25,000 nt of DNA from Neocallimastix lanati (nom. inval.) (lineage: Eukaryota > Neocallimastigomycota > Neocallimastigomycetes > Neocallimastigales > Neocallimastigaceae). Positions 1 to 9,740 of this stretch are shown here, in pieces. Within the stretch, counting starts at the first letter, position 1. Each line of letters starts with the position of its first letter. Location: contig JACVTC010000087.1 in the NCBI GenBank assembly GCA_016946835.1, forward strand, positions 187,501 through 212,500. Direction: 5' to 3'. The position numbers and the translations under genes are program-made. The notes under the pieces were generated by a model that did not search any database, was not told the origin of the DNA, and saw only the letters and a list, made by a program, of their open reading frames with translations.

Positions 1-3000
1 ATCAGAATCTGAAGAATAAGAATTATTAGGAGATTCCATGTAAGAATATAAGGAAACATTATCCGAAGTCATATCAAAATCGGAATAATAATTATCATAA
101 TAGTAGTTATCGGGAACGGCATCTTCTTCAAAGTAATCATTTTCATAATCATTAGCAGAATTATCTGTATAATAGGAAAGATTATCCGTATCATAATCAT
201 TTTCAATTTTATTTTCATTTTCATTTTCATTTTCATTTTCACTTCCATTGCCATTTTCATTTTCATTTCCATTTTCATTTCCATTTCCAATATCTTTTCC
301 TTTTTCTTTTTCTTTTGATTTTTCAAAATTAGGTGATCTACTACCTTCAGTAAGAAGGACAGCTTTACTATCTTCATTCATTTCCATAGAAATATCACCA
401 AATTCACCAAATTCTGAAAGAGCAGAAGACAAAAGATTTCCTTGATTATAACTTTGATGTTGATTTTGATTTTGATTTTGCTCATCAGGGATGGTTAAAG
501 CAATTAATCTTAAGGGTACATGAGAGGATTCATTATTATCATTATCCTCAGTGAGAGATACTTCAATTAAATCCATTAACTTATTTTGATAATCCATTCT
601 CTTTTGTCTTTCTTTTTCAGCTTCTTCTTGTTCTTTTAATCTCTCTTGTTGTTGTTGAATTTCAAATGCTTTTCTATCCTCTTCATTATCAGTCAATTGA
701 CCTTCTTCCATACTTGATTCCTTTTCATCTTCATTGGTTTTATCCTCTTCAACCGTTTCTTTTGGTTTATTATCATTTTCATTTTTGTCACCTTCATCCT
801 TATCTTCTGTTACTTCTTGTGATTTTCTAGTCTCCAATAGAGTAGTTGCTATTCCATCATTTTCTTTTCCCATTTCATGATCTTCTTGTTTATTTAAACT
901 TAAATTCATTTCTTCATCTTCATCAACAACATTTTTTACTTTTACTTCATTTATATTTTTATCATTTGATATCTCCTTCTTCTCAAGAACACTCTTTTCC
1001 AATAATGATGATTCTTTGAACTTAGCAAAATCTTTTTTATTTTCATTTCCATTTTCATTTTCATCTCTATTTCCATTTCCATTCTCATTTTCAATTTCAA
1101 TTTCATTTTCATTTTCATTTTCATTTTCATTTTCATCTCCATTTTCATTTTCATTTTCAATTTCAATTTCATTTTCCTTCATTTTATTATCTTCTTGCTT
1201 TTGATTTGCATCATCATTATGACGATTTTCATTGTTATTAATTTGAATAGTTTGATTAAGTTGACTCGTCTTTCCAATATCAAGATAATCATTATTATTT
1301 TTATTATCATTTTTGTTATTATTATTAGTTTCATGATGATTTTTAACATTTTCTAATGTTGATGTTACGGTTGCGGTTGCGGTTGTAGTTGTTGATGTTT
1401 TCTTCATTCCTTTATTCTTTTTCTTTTTACTTAAACTTTTCACGACGACATCATTATCAAAATTAACAATAAATTTACCACTATCAATTAATCGTCTTAC
1501 CATTTCATATATATAACGTTTTTTACGTTGTTCCACCATAAAATGAGTATTATAACCGAAAGCATTTTTCATAATGGAAACAATTTTTTCACTATTCACA
1601 ACACTATTAGGAGGATAAACCTTTTTAAGATGTTCTGCTAAATCATTAACAATTTTCTTTTTAGGGCTAATAACTTCTGAAATTTTTATACCGGAACTTA
1701 ATGCCTTTTTAATTTCATCTAAACAATCTACATAATCCTCAGTAAACGGGGATACATTTCTACCAACACCAAAAGAACCATTTGTATTAGAATACATTGA
1801 TAAGCCATTCATTGGATTTAACATGAAATGACCATTACCACTATTTCCAATATTATTATTATTATTTTTGTTGTTGTTGTTATTATTATCATTACTGCTT
1901 CTATTATTATTATTATTATCTAAACCTCCTTCGACCTTACCTGTGGTAGATTTACGACCTTTTACGAGTTGTTTTAATTTTTGCTTTAAAAATTGATGAT
2001 AATTCAATTCCTCCATATTTTTATTTTTATTTGTTTTAATCTTTAAAGAAAATTTTGCAGATAAAGGATTATTTTTTCGTTGACTTCGACGATTATTCTT
2101 ACTCTCTATGGAACCAAGACTAGAACCATAGTTTATATTTAATTCAGAAGGAGAAATAAATAAATTCTTTTTAGATTCGAAGGATGAATAATCCATTTTT
2201 TCTTGATGAAGATTCTCCTTTTGATTAACACTAGTGGATACAACCGTATTATCATCAATAAAACAATGACTATTTTTAAGAGTGGAAGAACCAATAGTAT
2301 TAGGAGTATTAGGTGAAGAAATTTTTGACCGTATTAAATCGGTATCATGATTAGTTGTGATTATTGAAGGAATTGTATTCTTATTCGTGTTTGTATTTGT
2401 GTTTATATTTATATTGGTGTTTATATTTGTATTTGCTTTAGTATTTGTATTCGTATTCATATTTATATTCATATTCATATTCATATTTGAAGTTGAAGTT
2501 GAATTTAAATTTGAATTTATATTTGTAGTTGTAGTTGTAGTTGTATTTGTAGTAGTCGATGTAAATGTAGTATTGGTATTAGTAGTGGAAAAGTTAGTAC
2601 TATGACTAGAAGAATTACTATATTTTTTCTTTCGATAAAAATTATTTTGATAAAGAGAATCTGAAAGTTTCATTTTTCTATTTTTCTTTTTCTTATTATT
2701 TCTCTTTTGAACGGGTAATTTATCTGGGAAAGTGACTGGGGGTCTAACCATTCGATTAAAAATGGCTAATCCCATGACTGCATCCCTAGCAGAATAAATT
2801 ACATCATCCAATTTCATGACACGTTTATCAAATTTCATTTTCTTAATACCACCATCCTTTTCTAATAACTGACCAGTATATAGATAAGAAAGAGAACTTA
2901 AACTTTCAACTGGTAATTTCATTGCATGGGCAATTAATTGTAAATCAATAACACCCTTCATTTCAAAATGATACCATTTTTTAAGAAGATCTGCATCACC

Positions 3001-3936
3001 AATAGCATTTACACCAACTTTAATAATTGATTTTTTTGATAATAAATCCTTTAAATGATAAGGAAATTGACTAATATCCCAAATCTTTTCAATACCATAT
3101 TCCTCATCATCATAATTGGAAGGAGTAGTAGCAGATGTACCACTAAAGAAATTATTATATTTAGTATAATCTTCATCATAAAATGAATCATGAGTTCCAC
3201 TAAAATGATGAGAAGGATTTACTGTATCCCTATGATAACTCATACCATCAAAATTTTCCTTAGCATTTTTATTATTATTATTATTTGTGGTGTTGGTACC
3301 ATGAGTAGGGAAGGCGCACATTCGATAAACTTGGAAAAGTAAACAAATATCTTCGGTTGGAGCAATCTGAATCAAACTGACAGCACCCTTCATATGATTA
3401 CGAAATACGGTGGTTTCCGTATCGAAACCCAATACTCTAATTTCTTTAAATTGTTTAATAATTTCAGCTAAAACATTAGCTTCTTCACAGGTTTGAGCTA
3501 AATAGGTACAAGGAACATCTGCAACCTTTTGTACACCACAATTTTTTAATAAATAATGAAGTGTTTTATGAGTTTGAGGATGAACAGTAGGAATTTGAGG
3601 TACTGTTTCACCAAAAAGTGGTGAATTAAAAGAAGGAGGAACTAAAGAAGTTAATTTTGGTAAAAAAGATGTAAATGAAGATTTATATTCCTCACAAGTA
3701 TTTCCATTTTTATTATCATTAAGTTTTGAAAGTTTATCGGGTGAAACTCTATTGTTATAAGTATTTAAATTGGATGGAGAACAATTATCATTTCTAACAA
3801 TTCTATCTTCATAAGAAATTATTTTATTATTTATTAAAGCATAATCTTCAATAGATAAACCATTTTTTGAATTTTCTTCATATGACCTATTTTCAATGTC
3901 AAAATGAATTCTTCTATCCACATCAATTGAAACCAT
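1..3936 (-). CDS. WRN/RNase D-type 3'-5' exonuclease with a very long low-complexity tail (3' end outside window)
   Basis: Read from the ATG at 3936 to base 1, all 1312 codons are open with no intron needed; the only truncation is the window edge. An in-frame TAA at 3948-3946 lies just upstream, so this is the first possible Met. The exonuclease domain spans about residues 135-395. Exo I is VLGFDTET (D172, E174), followed by VSLIQIAP. Exo II is VGVNAIGDADLLKKW (D314). Exo III is YSARDA (Y381, D385). This is a full DEDDy set, as in WRN exonuclease and RNase D, which remove 3' nucleotides with two metal ions. A low-complexity insert of about 70 residues (about 210-282) separates Exo I from Exo II. 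The tail holds a basic patch, Asn/Thr runs (about 453-524), a non-repetitive block (about 729-833), Asn-Glu alternations (about 921-968 and 1217-1252) and a charged, probably coiled-coil stretch. Substrate (DNA or RNA) is unknown. The fold call is firm; the role is not. Confidence 0.88.
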   Translation of the reverse strand, partial: MVSIDVDRRIHFDIENRSYEENSKNGLSIEDYALINNKIISYEDRIVRNDNCSPSNLNTYNNRVSPDKLSKLNDNKNGNTCEEYKSSFTSFLPKLTSLVPPSFNSPLFGETVPQIPTVHPQTHKTLHYLLKNCGVQKVADVPCTYLAQTCEEANVLAEIIKQFKEIRVLGFDTETTVFRNHMKGAVSLIQIAPTEDICLLFQVYRMCAFPTHGTNTTNNNNNKNAKENFDGMSYHRDTVNPSHHFSGTHDSFYDEDYTKYNNFFSGTSATTPSNYDDEEYGIEKIWDISQFPYHLKDLLSKKSIIKVGVNAIGDADLLKKWYHFEMKGVIDLQLIAHAMKLPVESLSSLSYLYTGQLLEKDGGIKKMKFDKRVMKLDDVIYSARDAVMGLAIFNRMVRPPVTFPDKLPVQKRNNKKKKNRKMKLSDSLYQNNFYRKKKYSNSSSHSTNFSTTNTNTTFTSTTTNTTTTTTTNINSNLNSTSTSNMNMNMNINMNTNTNTKANTNINTNININTNTNTNKNTIPSIITTNHDTDLIRSKISSPNTPNTIGSSTLKNSHCFIDDNTVVSTSVNQKENLHQEKMDYSSFESKKNLFISPSELNINYGSSLGSIESKNNRRSQRKNNPLSAKFSLKIKTNKNKNMEELNYHQFLKQKLKQLVKGRKSTTGKVEGGLDNNNNNRSSNDNNNNNNKNNNNNIGNSGNGHFMLNPMNGLSMYSNTNGSFGVGRNVSPFTEDYVDCLDEIKKALSSGIKISEVISPKKKIVNDLAEHLKKVYPPNSVVNSEKIVSIMKNAFGYNTHFMVEQRKKRYIYEMVRRLIDSGKFIVNFDNDVVVKSLSKKKKNKGMKKTSTTTTATATVTSTLENVKNHHETNNNNKNDNKNNNDYLDIGKTSQLNQTIQINNNENRHNDDANQKQEDNKMKENEIEIENENENGDENENENENENEIEIENENGNGNRDENENGNENKKDFAKFKESSLLEKSVLEKKEISNDKNINEVKVKNVVDEDEEMNLSLNKQEDHEMGKENDGIATTLLETRKSQEVTEDKDEGDKNENDNKPKETVEEDKTNEDEKESSMEEGQLTDNEEDRKAFEIQQQQERLKEQEEAEKERQKRMDYQNKLMDLIEVSLTEDNDNNESSHVPLRLIALTIPDEQNQNQNQHQSYNQGNLLSSALSEFGEFGDISMEMNEDSKAVLLTEGSRSPNFEKSKEKEKGKDIGNGNENGNENENGNGSENENENENENKIENDYDTDNLSYYTDNSANDYENDYFEEDAVPDNYYYDNYYSDFDMTSDNVSLYSYMESPNNSYSSDSD
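183..288 (-). repeat. Asn-Glu dicodon repeat inside the exonuclease gene, second tract
   Basis: Hexamer array of ATT TTC with TCC variants on the plus strand. It encodes Asn-Glu and Asn-Gly alternations at about residues 1217-1252 of the exonuclease protein. It is in frame and uninterrupted. It is followed by an Asp/Tyr/Ser-rich segment that runs to the window edge. Confidence 0.85.
1033..1176 (-). repeat. Asn-Glu dicodon repeat inside the exonuclease gene, first tract
   Basis: On the plus strand this is an ATT TTC hexamer array with a few TCC, AAT and ATC variants. In the gene frame it reads as alternating Asn and Glu with some Gly, Asp and Ile, at about residues 921-968. The frame stays open throughout, so it is a coding microsatellite. 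A second copy lies at about 183-288. Confidence 0.85.
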
Positions 3937-4026
3937 ATTGTTTTTTTATTTTTCTTTTTTAATTATTATTATTATTTTTAAAAAAATAATATAAAATAAA
4001 ATAATAAACTCTTTTGCTTTTTTTAA

Positions 4027-4028
<2 letters not shown>

Positions 4029-4065
<37 letters not shown>
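4029..4065. repeat. (TAA)n microsatellite
   Basis: About twelve uninterrupted TAA units lie roughly 100 bp upstream of the exonuclease start codon. This is simple-sequence DNA. A nucleosome-disfavouring role in the promoter is possible but is inference. Confidence 0.9.
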
Positions 4066-4068
<3 letters not shown>

Positions 4069-4367
4069 GAATTTCCAATATATTTATAATATTTACTTTA
4101 ATTTAATAATGTATAAATACTACTAAATAATTTAATTCCCAAATTGTTCTAATATATGATATATGTAAAGAATAAAGTATTTTTTATTTAATATACTTTT
4201 TTTTTTTTTTTCCTTTTATGATTTTTAAAACGGATGTTTATAGTTTATAAAATACAAAAAAAAGTAAAAAAGAAAAGAAAAAAAGGGAGAAAGAAAGAAA
4301 TTTCTTTTATAATAACACTTTTTCTTTTTCTTTCTTTTTTTTTTTTTTTTATTCTTTTACTTTCTGA

Positions 4368-4370
<3 letters not shown>

Positions 4371-4407
<37 letters not shown>
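4371..4407. repeat. 37-nt poly(A) tract
   Basis: An uninterrupted run of 37 A follows a T-rich stretch at about 4317-4350, so the two could pair as an imperfect hairpin. Together they lie 380-470 bp upstream of the exonuclease ATG. The T-rich then A-rich pattern recurs upstream of the CRN gene. Confidence 0.9.
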
Positions 4408-4409
<2 letters not shown>

Positions 4410-5052
4410 TAATAATAATAATTACAAAATAAAATTTCAATAAATAATTATTGCTTTTCTATTGGTATATCACTTTTAATTTATAAAATAAAATCTTTAT
4501 TTATTTTATTGAATAAATTATTAATATAATTCTTTTATTATCTGATAGTATATTTGAAAAGAGGTATAATAGATAGATAAGAATTAAGTATTGAAAAGTA
4601 TAAAATACAATGTTGAATTGACTAAAATTTTATGTCTAAGCTTTATATTTTTTTTTCTATTTTTTTTTTCTTCTATATTATTTACAAATGTTTAAAAAAA
4701 AATAGCCACTAAATAATTAAAAAACATAAAGCTCTAATTTGTATTACATTTTTAATTAATCAAATATCTAAAAAAAAAAAAAAAAGTATTTATATATTAT
4801 AATATTTCTCTTTTTTTTTAATATTTTTACCAAGTTTAAAAAAAAAAAAAAAAAAATAAATTTTATTATTTATATATTAAAAAAAATATATATATATATA
4901 TATTTATTTATTTATAATCTCTCCATTTTTAATTATTCTATTAATTATATAAAACAAATATAATAGAATATTTATTTTTAATATTTATTTTATATTTATA
5001 TTTCTTTATATTTAATATTTCTACAAATCTTTTATTTTCTATATATTTTTAA

Positions 5053-5057
<5 letters not shown>

Positions 5058-5085
<28 letters not shown>
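5058..5085. repeat. 28-nt poly(A) tract
   Basis: Uninterrupted run of A in the long intergenic region, with no gene nearby. It is one of many homopolymers typical of this genome. Confidence 0.9.
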
Positions 5086-5086
<1 letters not shown>

Positions 5087-6974
5087 ATTTTTGACCAATC
5101 ATAGATTACTTTTAATGTAATTAAACGTATTTATTATTAGAATGTATTTAAATTTTTTTTTTTATCCAAATTAAAAATAATTTAAAAAAAAAAAAGATGA
5201 AAAAAGAAGAGAGAGAAAAAAAAATATTAAAAAATATACAAAAATGACTCCTCCACAAAAAAAAAAATAAATAAATAAATAAAGATGGTTTAGTGAATAT
5301 TATAATAGTTTTTAATAATTTTTTTTTTTATGTTTTTTACTTTTTTTTATTGACTGATTTAAAAATTTTAAAAATTATATAGAATATATAACATTCAATT
5401 TTTTCATTTAAGCTTTTTCTTTACATATTTATTTATTTATTTATTTATTGTATTTTTTTTTTTAATATCATTAATACAACTTTAAAACTAAATAAATCCA
5501 AAATTTATTAAAATTTTATTCATTGTTAACAATACAAAAGTAAACTTTTTATTAATTTTTTTATATGTAATTATTTCTAGGCAGCTGATTTTAGTTATTT
5601 TAATTAAATTATTCAATATATTCTATTATTATTAATAATACTTTAATTTTTTACTTTATGTTCTTTTCAAATTATTATTTTCAATTTTCTATATATTAAT
5701 CTTTTTTTTTTATTTAATTTTTTTTTTATTAAAATTACTATTTATCTACTTAAACTTACTAAAATTTCAAAAAAAAAAGTTTTTTTTATAAATTATAATC
5801 TTACCTTATAATATTTATAATGAAATAATTTCAAGCAATTAAAATATGAACAAAAAAAAAAGGTTAACAATATTAATAAAGATTGAATTATGCAGAATTC
5901 AATATAATTAATAATTATTAGTATTTTCATTATATAAATAAAAAATAAAAATAAACATAAAAATGAAATAAGATCATAATTATTTTTAATGATAAAAAGT
6001 AAACTATTTCAAAGTAAAATCGTAAATTATTGTTGGAATTTCTTATGAAATGAAATGGATCATAATAAAAATGATCCACATTTTTAATTTAAAAAAAAAA
6101 AATTTTTTTATCAAATTAAAAATAATTTAAATTTAAAAAAAAATAAAAATAAAAATAAAAATTTATGGGAATCATTTGAAATTAAAATAAAAAAAAAAAA
6201 TAAAAAAAAAAATAAAAAAAAATAAAAAATAAAAATATAAAAAAGTAGATGTGATTAAATAATTTAATATGATAACTGAAAGGTTAAATTTAAAATGTAT
6301 GGTTTGTATGGTTTGGTTTATTTTTTTTTATTTCCAATTTTTTCTATCATCTTCAATTTATTTGTTCATACAGTAGTTATTAAATAATGATTATTAAATA
6401 ATACTTTTTTTTTTATTCACATTAAATAATAATAATTTTTCAAAGTTTTAAAATAATTTTAATTATTATTTAATTATAAATATTGATATTAATAAGTTGC
6501 TTAAATACTTTATATATATATATTTTTATAATTATTATTACTTTTTTTAATTATAAATAAAATTTTCGAAAATCGATTTTTTTTTTTAATTTTTAAATAA
6601 GGAATCTATAGTTTTGGAAGGACCAAAAACTTTTTTAATCTTGGTGAACTAATATCTGAACCATTTTAAGTTTAATTATACATTAAATATAAAAGATATA
6701 AAAAAAAACGTAAACTATTTTTTAATTTAATGGAAATATTTTCAAATAAAATAATTAAAAAATAAAGAAAAATTAACAATTATTTTTATAAAAATACTTT
6801 ACTATTACTAATTTTTTTTATATTATTTCACAAATAATTCTTTTAATTTATTAATATAACATATTATAATTTGAATTTAAACAAAAATTTAATAAGAAAA
6901 AAATGATATAAAAAAATTTCAAGATTAGATTATAGCATTGCCACTATAATGACTAATATTACTGTTATTAATGA

Positions 6975-7735
6975 ATAATAAATAATTAATAATAAATAAT
7001 AAATAATAAATTATAAATTATAAATAATAAATAATAAATAATAAATAATAAATAATAAATAATAAATAATAAATAATAAATAATAAATAATAAATAATAA
7101 ATAATTAATAATAAATAATAAATAATAAATTATAAATTATAAATAATAAATAATAAATAATAAATAATAAATAATAAATAATAAATAATAAATAATAAAT
7201 AATAAATAATAAATAATAAATAATAAATAATAAATAATAAATAAAATAAATAATAAATAATAAATAATAAATAATAATAAATAATAAATAATAAATAATA
7301 AATAATAAATAATAAATAAATAATAAATAATAAATAATAAATAATAAATAATAAATAATAAATAATAAATAATAAATAATAAATAATAAATAATAAATAA
7401 TAAATAATAAATAATAATTAAATAATAAATAATAAAAAAGAGTATTTATTAATAAATAATAAATAATAAATAATAAATAATAAATAATAATAATAAATAA
7501 TAATAATAAATAATAAATAATAAATAATAAATAATAAATAATAAATAATAAATAATAAATAATAAATAATAAATAATAAATAATAAATAATAAATAATAA
7601 ATAATAAATAATAAATAATAAATAATAAATAATTAAATAATAAATAATAAATAATAAATAATAAATAATAAACAATTGAATAATAAATAAATTGAATAAT
7701 TAATAACTTTTATTAATAAATAATAATAAAAGTTA
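6975..7735. repeat. Left arm of a large AT-only inverted repeat: TAAATAA heptamer array
   Basis: The arm is a near-continuous array of the heptamer TAAATAA with single-base phase shifts, about 760 bp long and almost without G or C. A variant block containing AATTAATAATAAATAATAAA begins at 6981 and recurs at about 7100, so the array carries a 119-bp (17 x 7) duplication. A distinctive non-heptamer segment, TAAAAAAGAGTATTTATTAA, sits at about 7433-7452. Its exact reverse complement occurs twice in the right arm, which shows a true sequence inversion and not mere AT symmetry. Confidence 0.9.
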
Positions 7736-7739
7736 TTAA
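7700..7739. repeat. Short perfect hairpin at the inner end of the left arm
   Basis: A 16-bp arm at 7700-7715 (TTAATAACTTTTATTA) is the exact reverse complement of 7724-7739, with an 8-nt loop. It sits where the heptamer array ends and the unique spacer of the larger inverted repeat begins. Confidence 0.85.
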
Positions 7740-7872
7740 TATTTGTAAATAACAAATGAATCCTCATAGGATATCATTGAATATCAAAAAATTAAAGTAT
7801 TCTTTTTATTATAATATTTTATTATTATATTATTTACTATTATTATTATTATTATCAGAATTACCATCTGTT
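7740..7872. other. Unique spacer (loop) between the inverted repeat arms
   Basis: About 130 bp of less repetitive DNA, with most of the few G and C bases of this area, ending in a (TTA)n stretch. Potential coding here continues only as Tyr/Leu/Ile codons into the repeat arm, so no gene is called. Confidence 0.7.
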
Positions 7873-8240
7873 ACTATTTATTATTTATTATTTATTATTT
7901 ATTATTTATTATTTATTATTTATTATTTATTATTATTATTTATTATTATTATTTATTATTTATTATTTATTATTTATTATTTATTATTTATTATTATTAT
8001 TTATTATTATTATTTATTATTTATTATTTATTATTTATTAATAAATACTCTTTTTTATTATTTATTATTTATTATTTATTATTTATTATTTATTATTTAT
8101 TATTATTATTTATTATTATTATTTATTATTTATTATTTATTATTTATTATTTATTAATAAATACTCTTTTTTATTATTTATTATTTATTATTTATTATTA
8201 TTATTTATTATTATTATTTATTATTTATTAATTCTTAATT
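7873..8240. repeat. Right arm of the large AT-only inverted repeat: TTATTTA heptamer array
   Basis: About 365 bp of TTATTTA heptamers, the reverse complement of the left arm unit, interspersed with TTATTATTA blocks. The segment TTAATAAATACTCTTTTTTA occurs at about 8038-8057 and again about 116 bp later (about 8154-8173). Both are reverse complements of the left-arm segment near 7433. The spacing shows that this arm carries a tandem duplication of about 116 bp. Confidence 0.9.
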
Positions 8241-8320
8241 CTTTATTATTATTTTATAATTTATAATGAAATATTTATTATTTATTTAGGTTTTAATTAA
8301 ATGAAAATTTTATAGATAAA

Positions 8321-8401
8321 TGGTTAACATTTCAATTGAACATATATTATACATTATTATATTTCATATAAATAGTTAACATTTCAATTGCACATATATT
8401 A
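8321..8401. repeat. 30-bp direct repeat, two copies
   Basis: The word TTAACATTTCAATTG plus following CACATATATTA or AACATATATTA occurs at about 8321-8350 and 8372-8401. An inverted relative, CAATTGAAATG-like, follows at about 8435-8450 (AATTGAAATGTCAATT). Function is unknown. Confidence 0.75.
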
Positions 8402-8580
8402 CATATAAATGATAATATATATTGAAATTAATTTTAATTGAAATGTCAATTATTTTTTATTCTTCCTCAAAAGAACAAAAAGTAATGTAAAAAAAAAAAA
8501 TAATTATATATAATTGAAATAAAATTTATTTAAATTGACACTACATAAATAAATATTAATGCTTTTCTGTAATATATCAT

Positions 8581-8600
<20 letters not shown>

Positions 8601-8611
<11 letters not shown>

Positions 8612-8720
8612 GTCATTATCTTTATTTCTTTTGCCAAAAAAAAAGAAAAAAGTCATTATCTTTATTTCTTTTGCCAAAAAAAAAGAAAAAAGTCATTATC
8701 TTTATTTCTTTTGCCATAAA
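8601..8720. repeat. 40-bp tandem repeat, three copies
   Basis: Units 8601-8640, 8641-8680 and 8681-8720 are identical except for one base near the end of the third. Each has an A-rich half, AAAAGAAAAAAG, followed by TCATTATCTTTATTTC and TTTTGCC. The near identity implies recent expansion. A 66-codon frame running through it is only the repeat read as protein, not a gene. Confidence 0.95.
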
Positions 8721-8979
8721 AAAAAAGAAATATCTATATCTATATATAATATAATATGACTTAATGGATAAATAAGTATGAAAAAGTACTAATATATACC
8801 TTTTAATAGATTACATATTAATAAAATTATCACAAAATTATCACAAATAATAAAATAATATGAAATTGTTGTAATAATAATTTTTTATATAATTAAAATA
8901 TTAAAAATCATTATATAAAATTTTCTATTTATAAGGTAAAATCATCGAAGATATAGTATAGAATAGAAAATACAATAAA
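8721..8979. other. Short AT-rich spacer
   Basis: Nothing recognisable: simple AT words and no sustained non-repetitive frame. Confidence 0.6.
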
Positions 8980-9740
8980 TAATAATTTATAAATAATAAT
9001 AATAAATTATAATAATAAATAATAATAATAGTAAATTATAATAAATAATAATAATAATAATAATAAATAATACTAATACTAATACTAACAATATATAATA
9101 ATCATAAATATAATAATAATATAGGAAATTTTGGTATTATGAGTTAGATAAATAAATAATTTAAATATATATATTTATAATTAAAATTAAAGTTTATATT
9201 TAAAAAGTAGTTTTAAATTAAGTTTATTCCTTGTCTAAAAAAAAAAAAGTAATAATCATCCTCATCGACACCATGATTAATAATAATAAATAGTAATAAA
9301 AATATATATAAGTAATAATAATAGTATTAAATCAAAATTATAAATATAGGAAAATTTAACATAATGAATTTTTTAGAAATTTAAATAGTTTGAAAAAAAA
9401 AAATAGCTTATAATCGTCAGCATCATTATTATTAATAATAATAAATAATGATAATACATAATAATACATAATTATAAAAATAGTAGTAAATAATAATCAT
9501 AATCATAATAATAATATAGGAAAATTTAGTATTACGAAATTTTTATAAATTTAAATAATTTATATATAATGAGTTATTTATAATTAAAATTGAAGTTTAT
9601 ATTTTGAAATATTAATAAAAAATAATAATACTTTAATTATTAAAATATGGCTAATGAAATATAAAGATACTAAAATAATTTATATATATGAATATATATT
9701 GATTTATTTATAATCAAAATTAAAGTTTTTATTTAATAAT
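8980..9740. repeat. Field of diverged tandem repeats
   Basis: The phrase ATATAGGAAAATTT appears at about 9119, 9344 and 9512. It is followed by related text including AATTTAAATA and then ATTTATAATTAAAATTAAAG-like words (about 9175, 9580 and 9700). Another shared phrase, ATCATCCTCATCGACACCAT near 9255, is matched imperfectly near 9413. The copies are interrupted by (TAA)n of varying length. This looks like an old repeat of roughly 170-400 bp decayed by substitution and microsatellite growth; its origin cannot be named. Confidence 0.6.

Larger units (their letters stand above)
3937..6970. other. Gene-free AT-rich intergenic region, exonuclease-side half
   Basis: No reading frame here has non-repetitive protein character. 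The region is built of A-runs, T-runs and short TAA, TA and ATTT microsatellites, with no GC-bearing block like the coding parts of the window. The exonuclease promoter should lie in the first few hundred bases, since that gene starts at 3936 and reads leftwards, but no promoter element can be recognised. A slightly less simple stretch at about 6600-6690 contains short mixed words but no sustained frame. Confidence 0.6.

Noticed and set aside
69-1204. Short Lys/Met-rich or Phe/Ser-rich frames on both strands at 69-377, 248-445, 951-1172 and 1016-1204
   Set aside because: They are the Asn-Glu microsatellites of the exonuclease gene read in wrong frames or on the wrong strand.
2357-2605. Phe/Val-rich 82-codon plus-strand frame
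   Set aside because: Antisense reading of the Asn/Thr-rich tract of the exonuclease gene.
4234-4443. 69-codon Lys/Phe-rich frame
   Set aside because: Made of A and T homopolymers with no protein-like segment.
7418-8157. Tyr/Leu/Ile repeat frames on both strands, looking like membrane proteins
   Set aside because: Pure translation of the TAAATAA / TTATTTA arrays. Heptamers cycle through frames, and the apparent proteins depend only on stops being absent in one direction.
8601-8720. CRISPR-like array
   Set aside because: Units are head to tail with no unique spacers, in eukaryotic DNA.
8559-8759. 66-codon frame over the 40-bp repeats
   Set aside because: A 40-bp unit is not a multiple of three; the frame changes in each unit and has no coding character.
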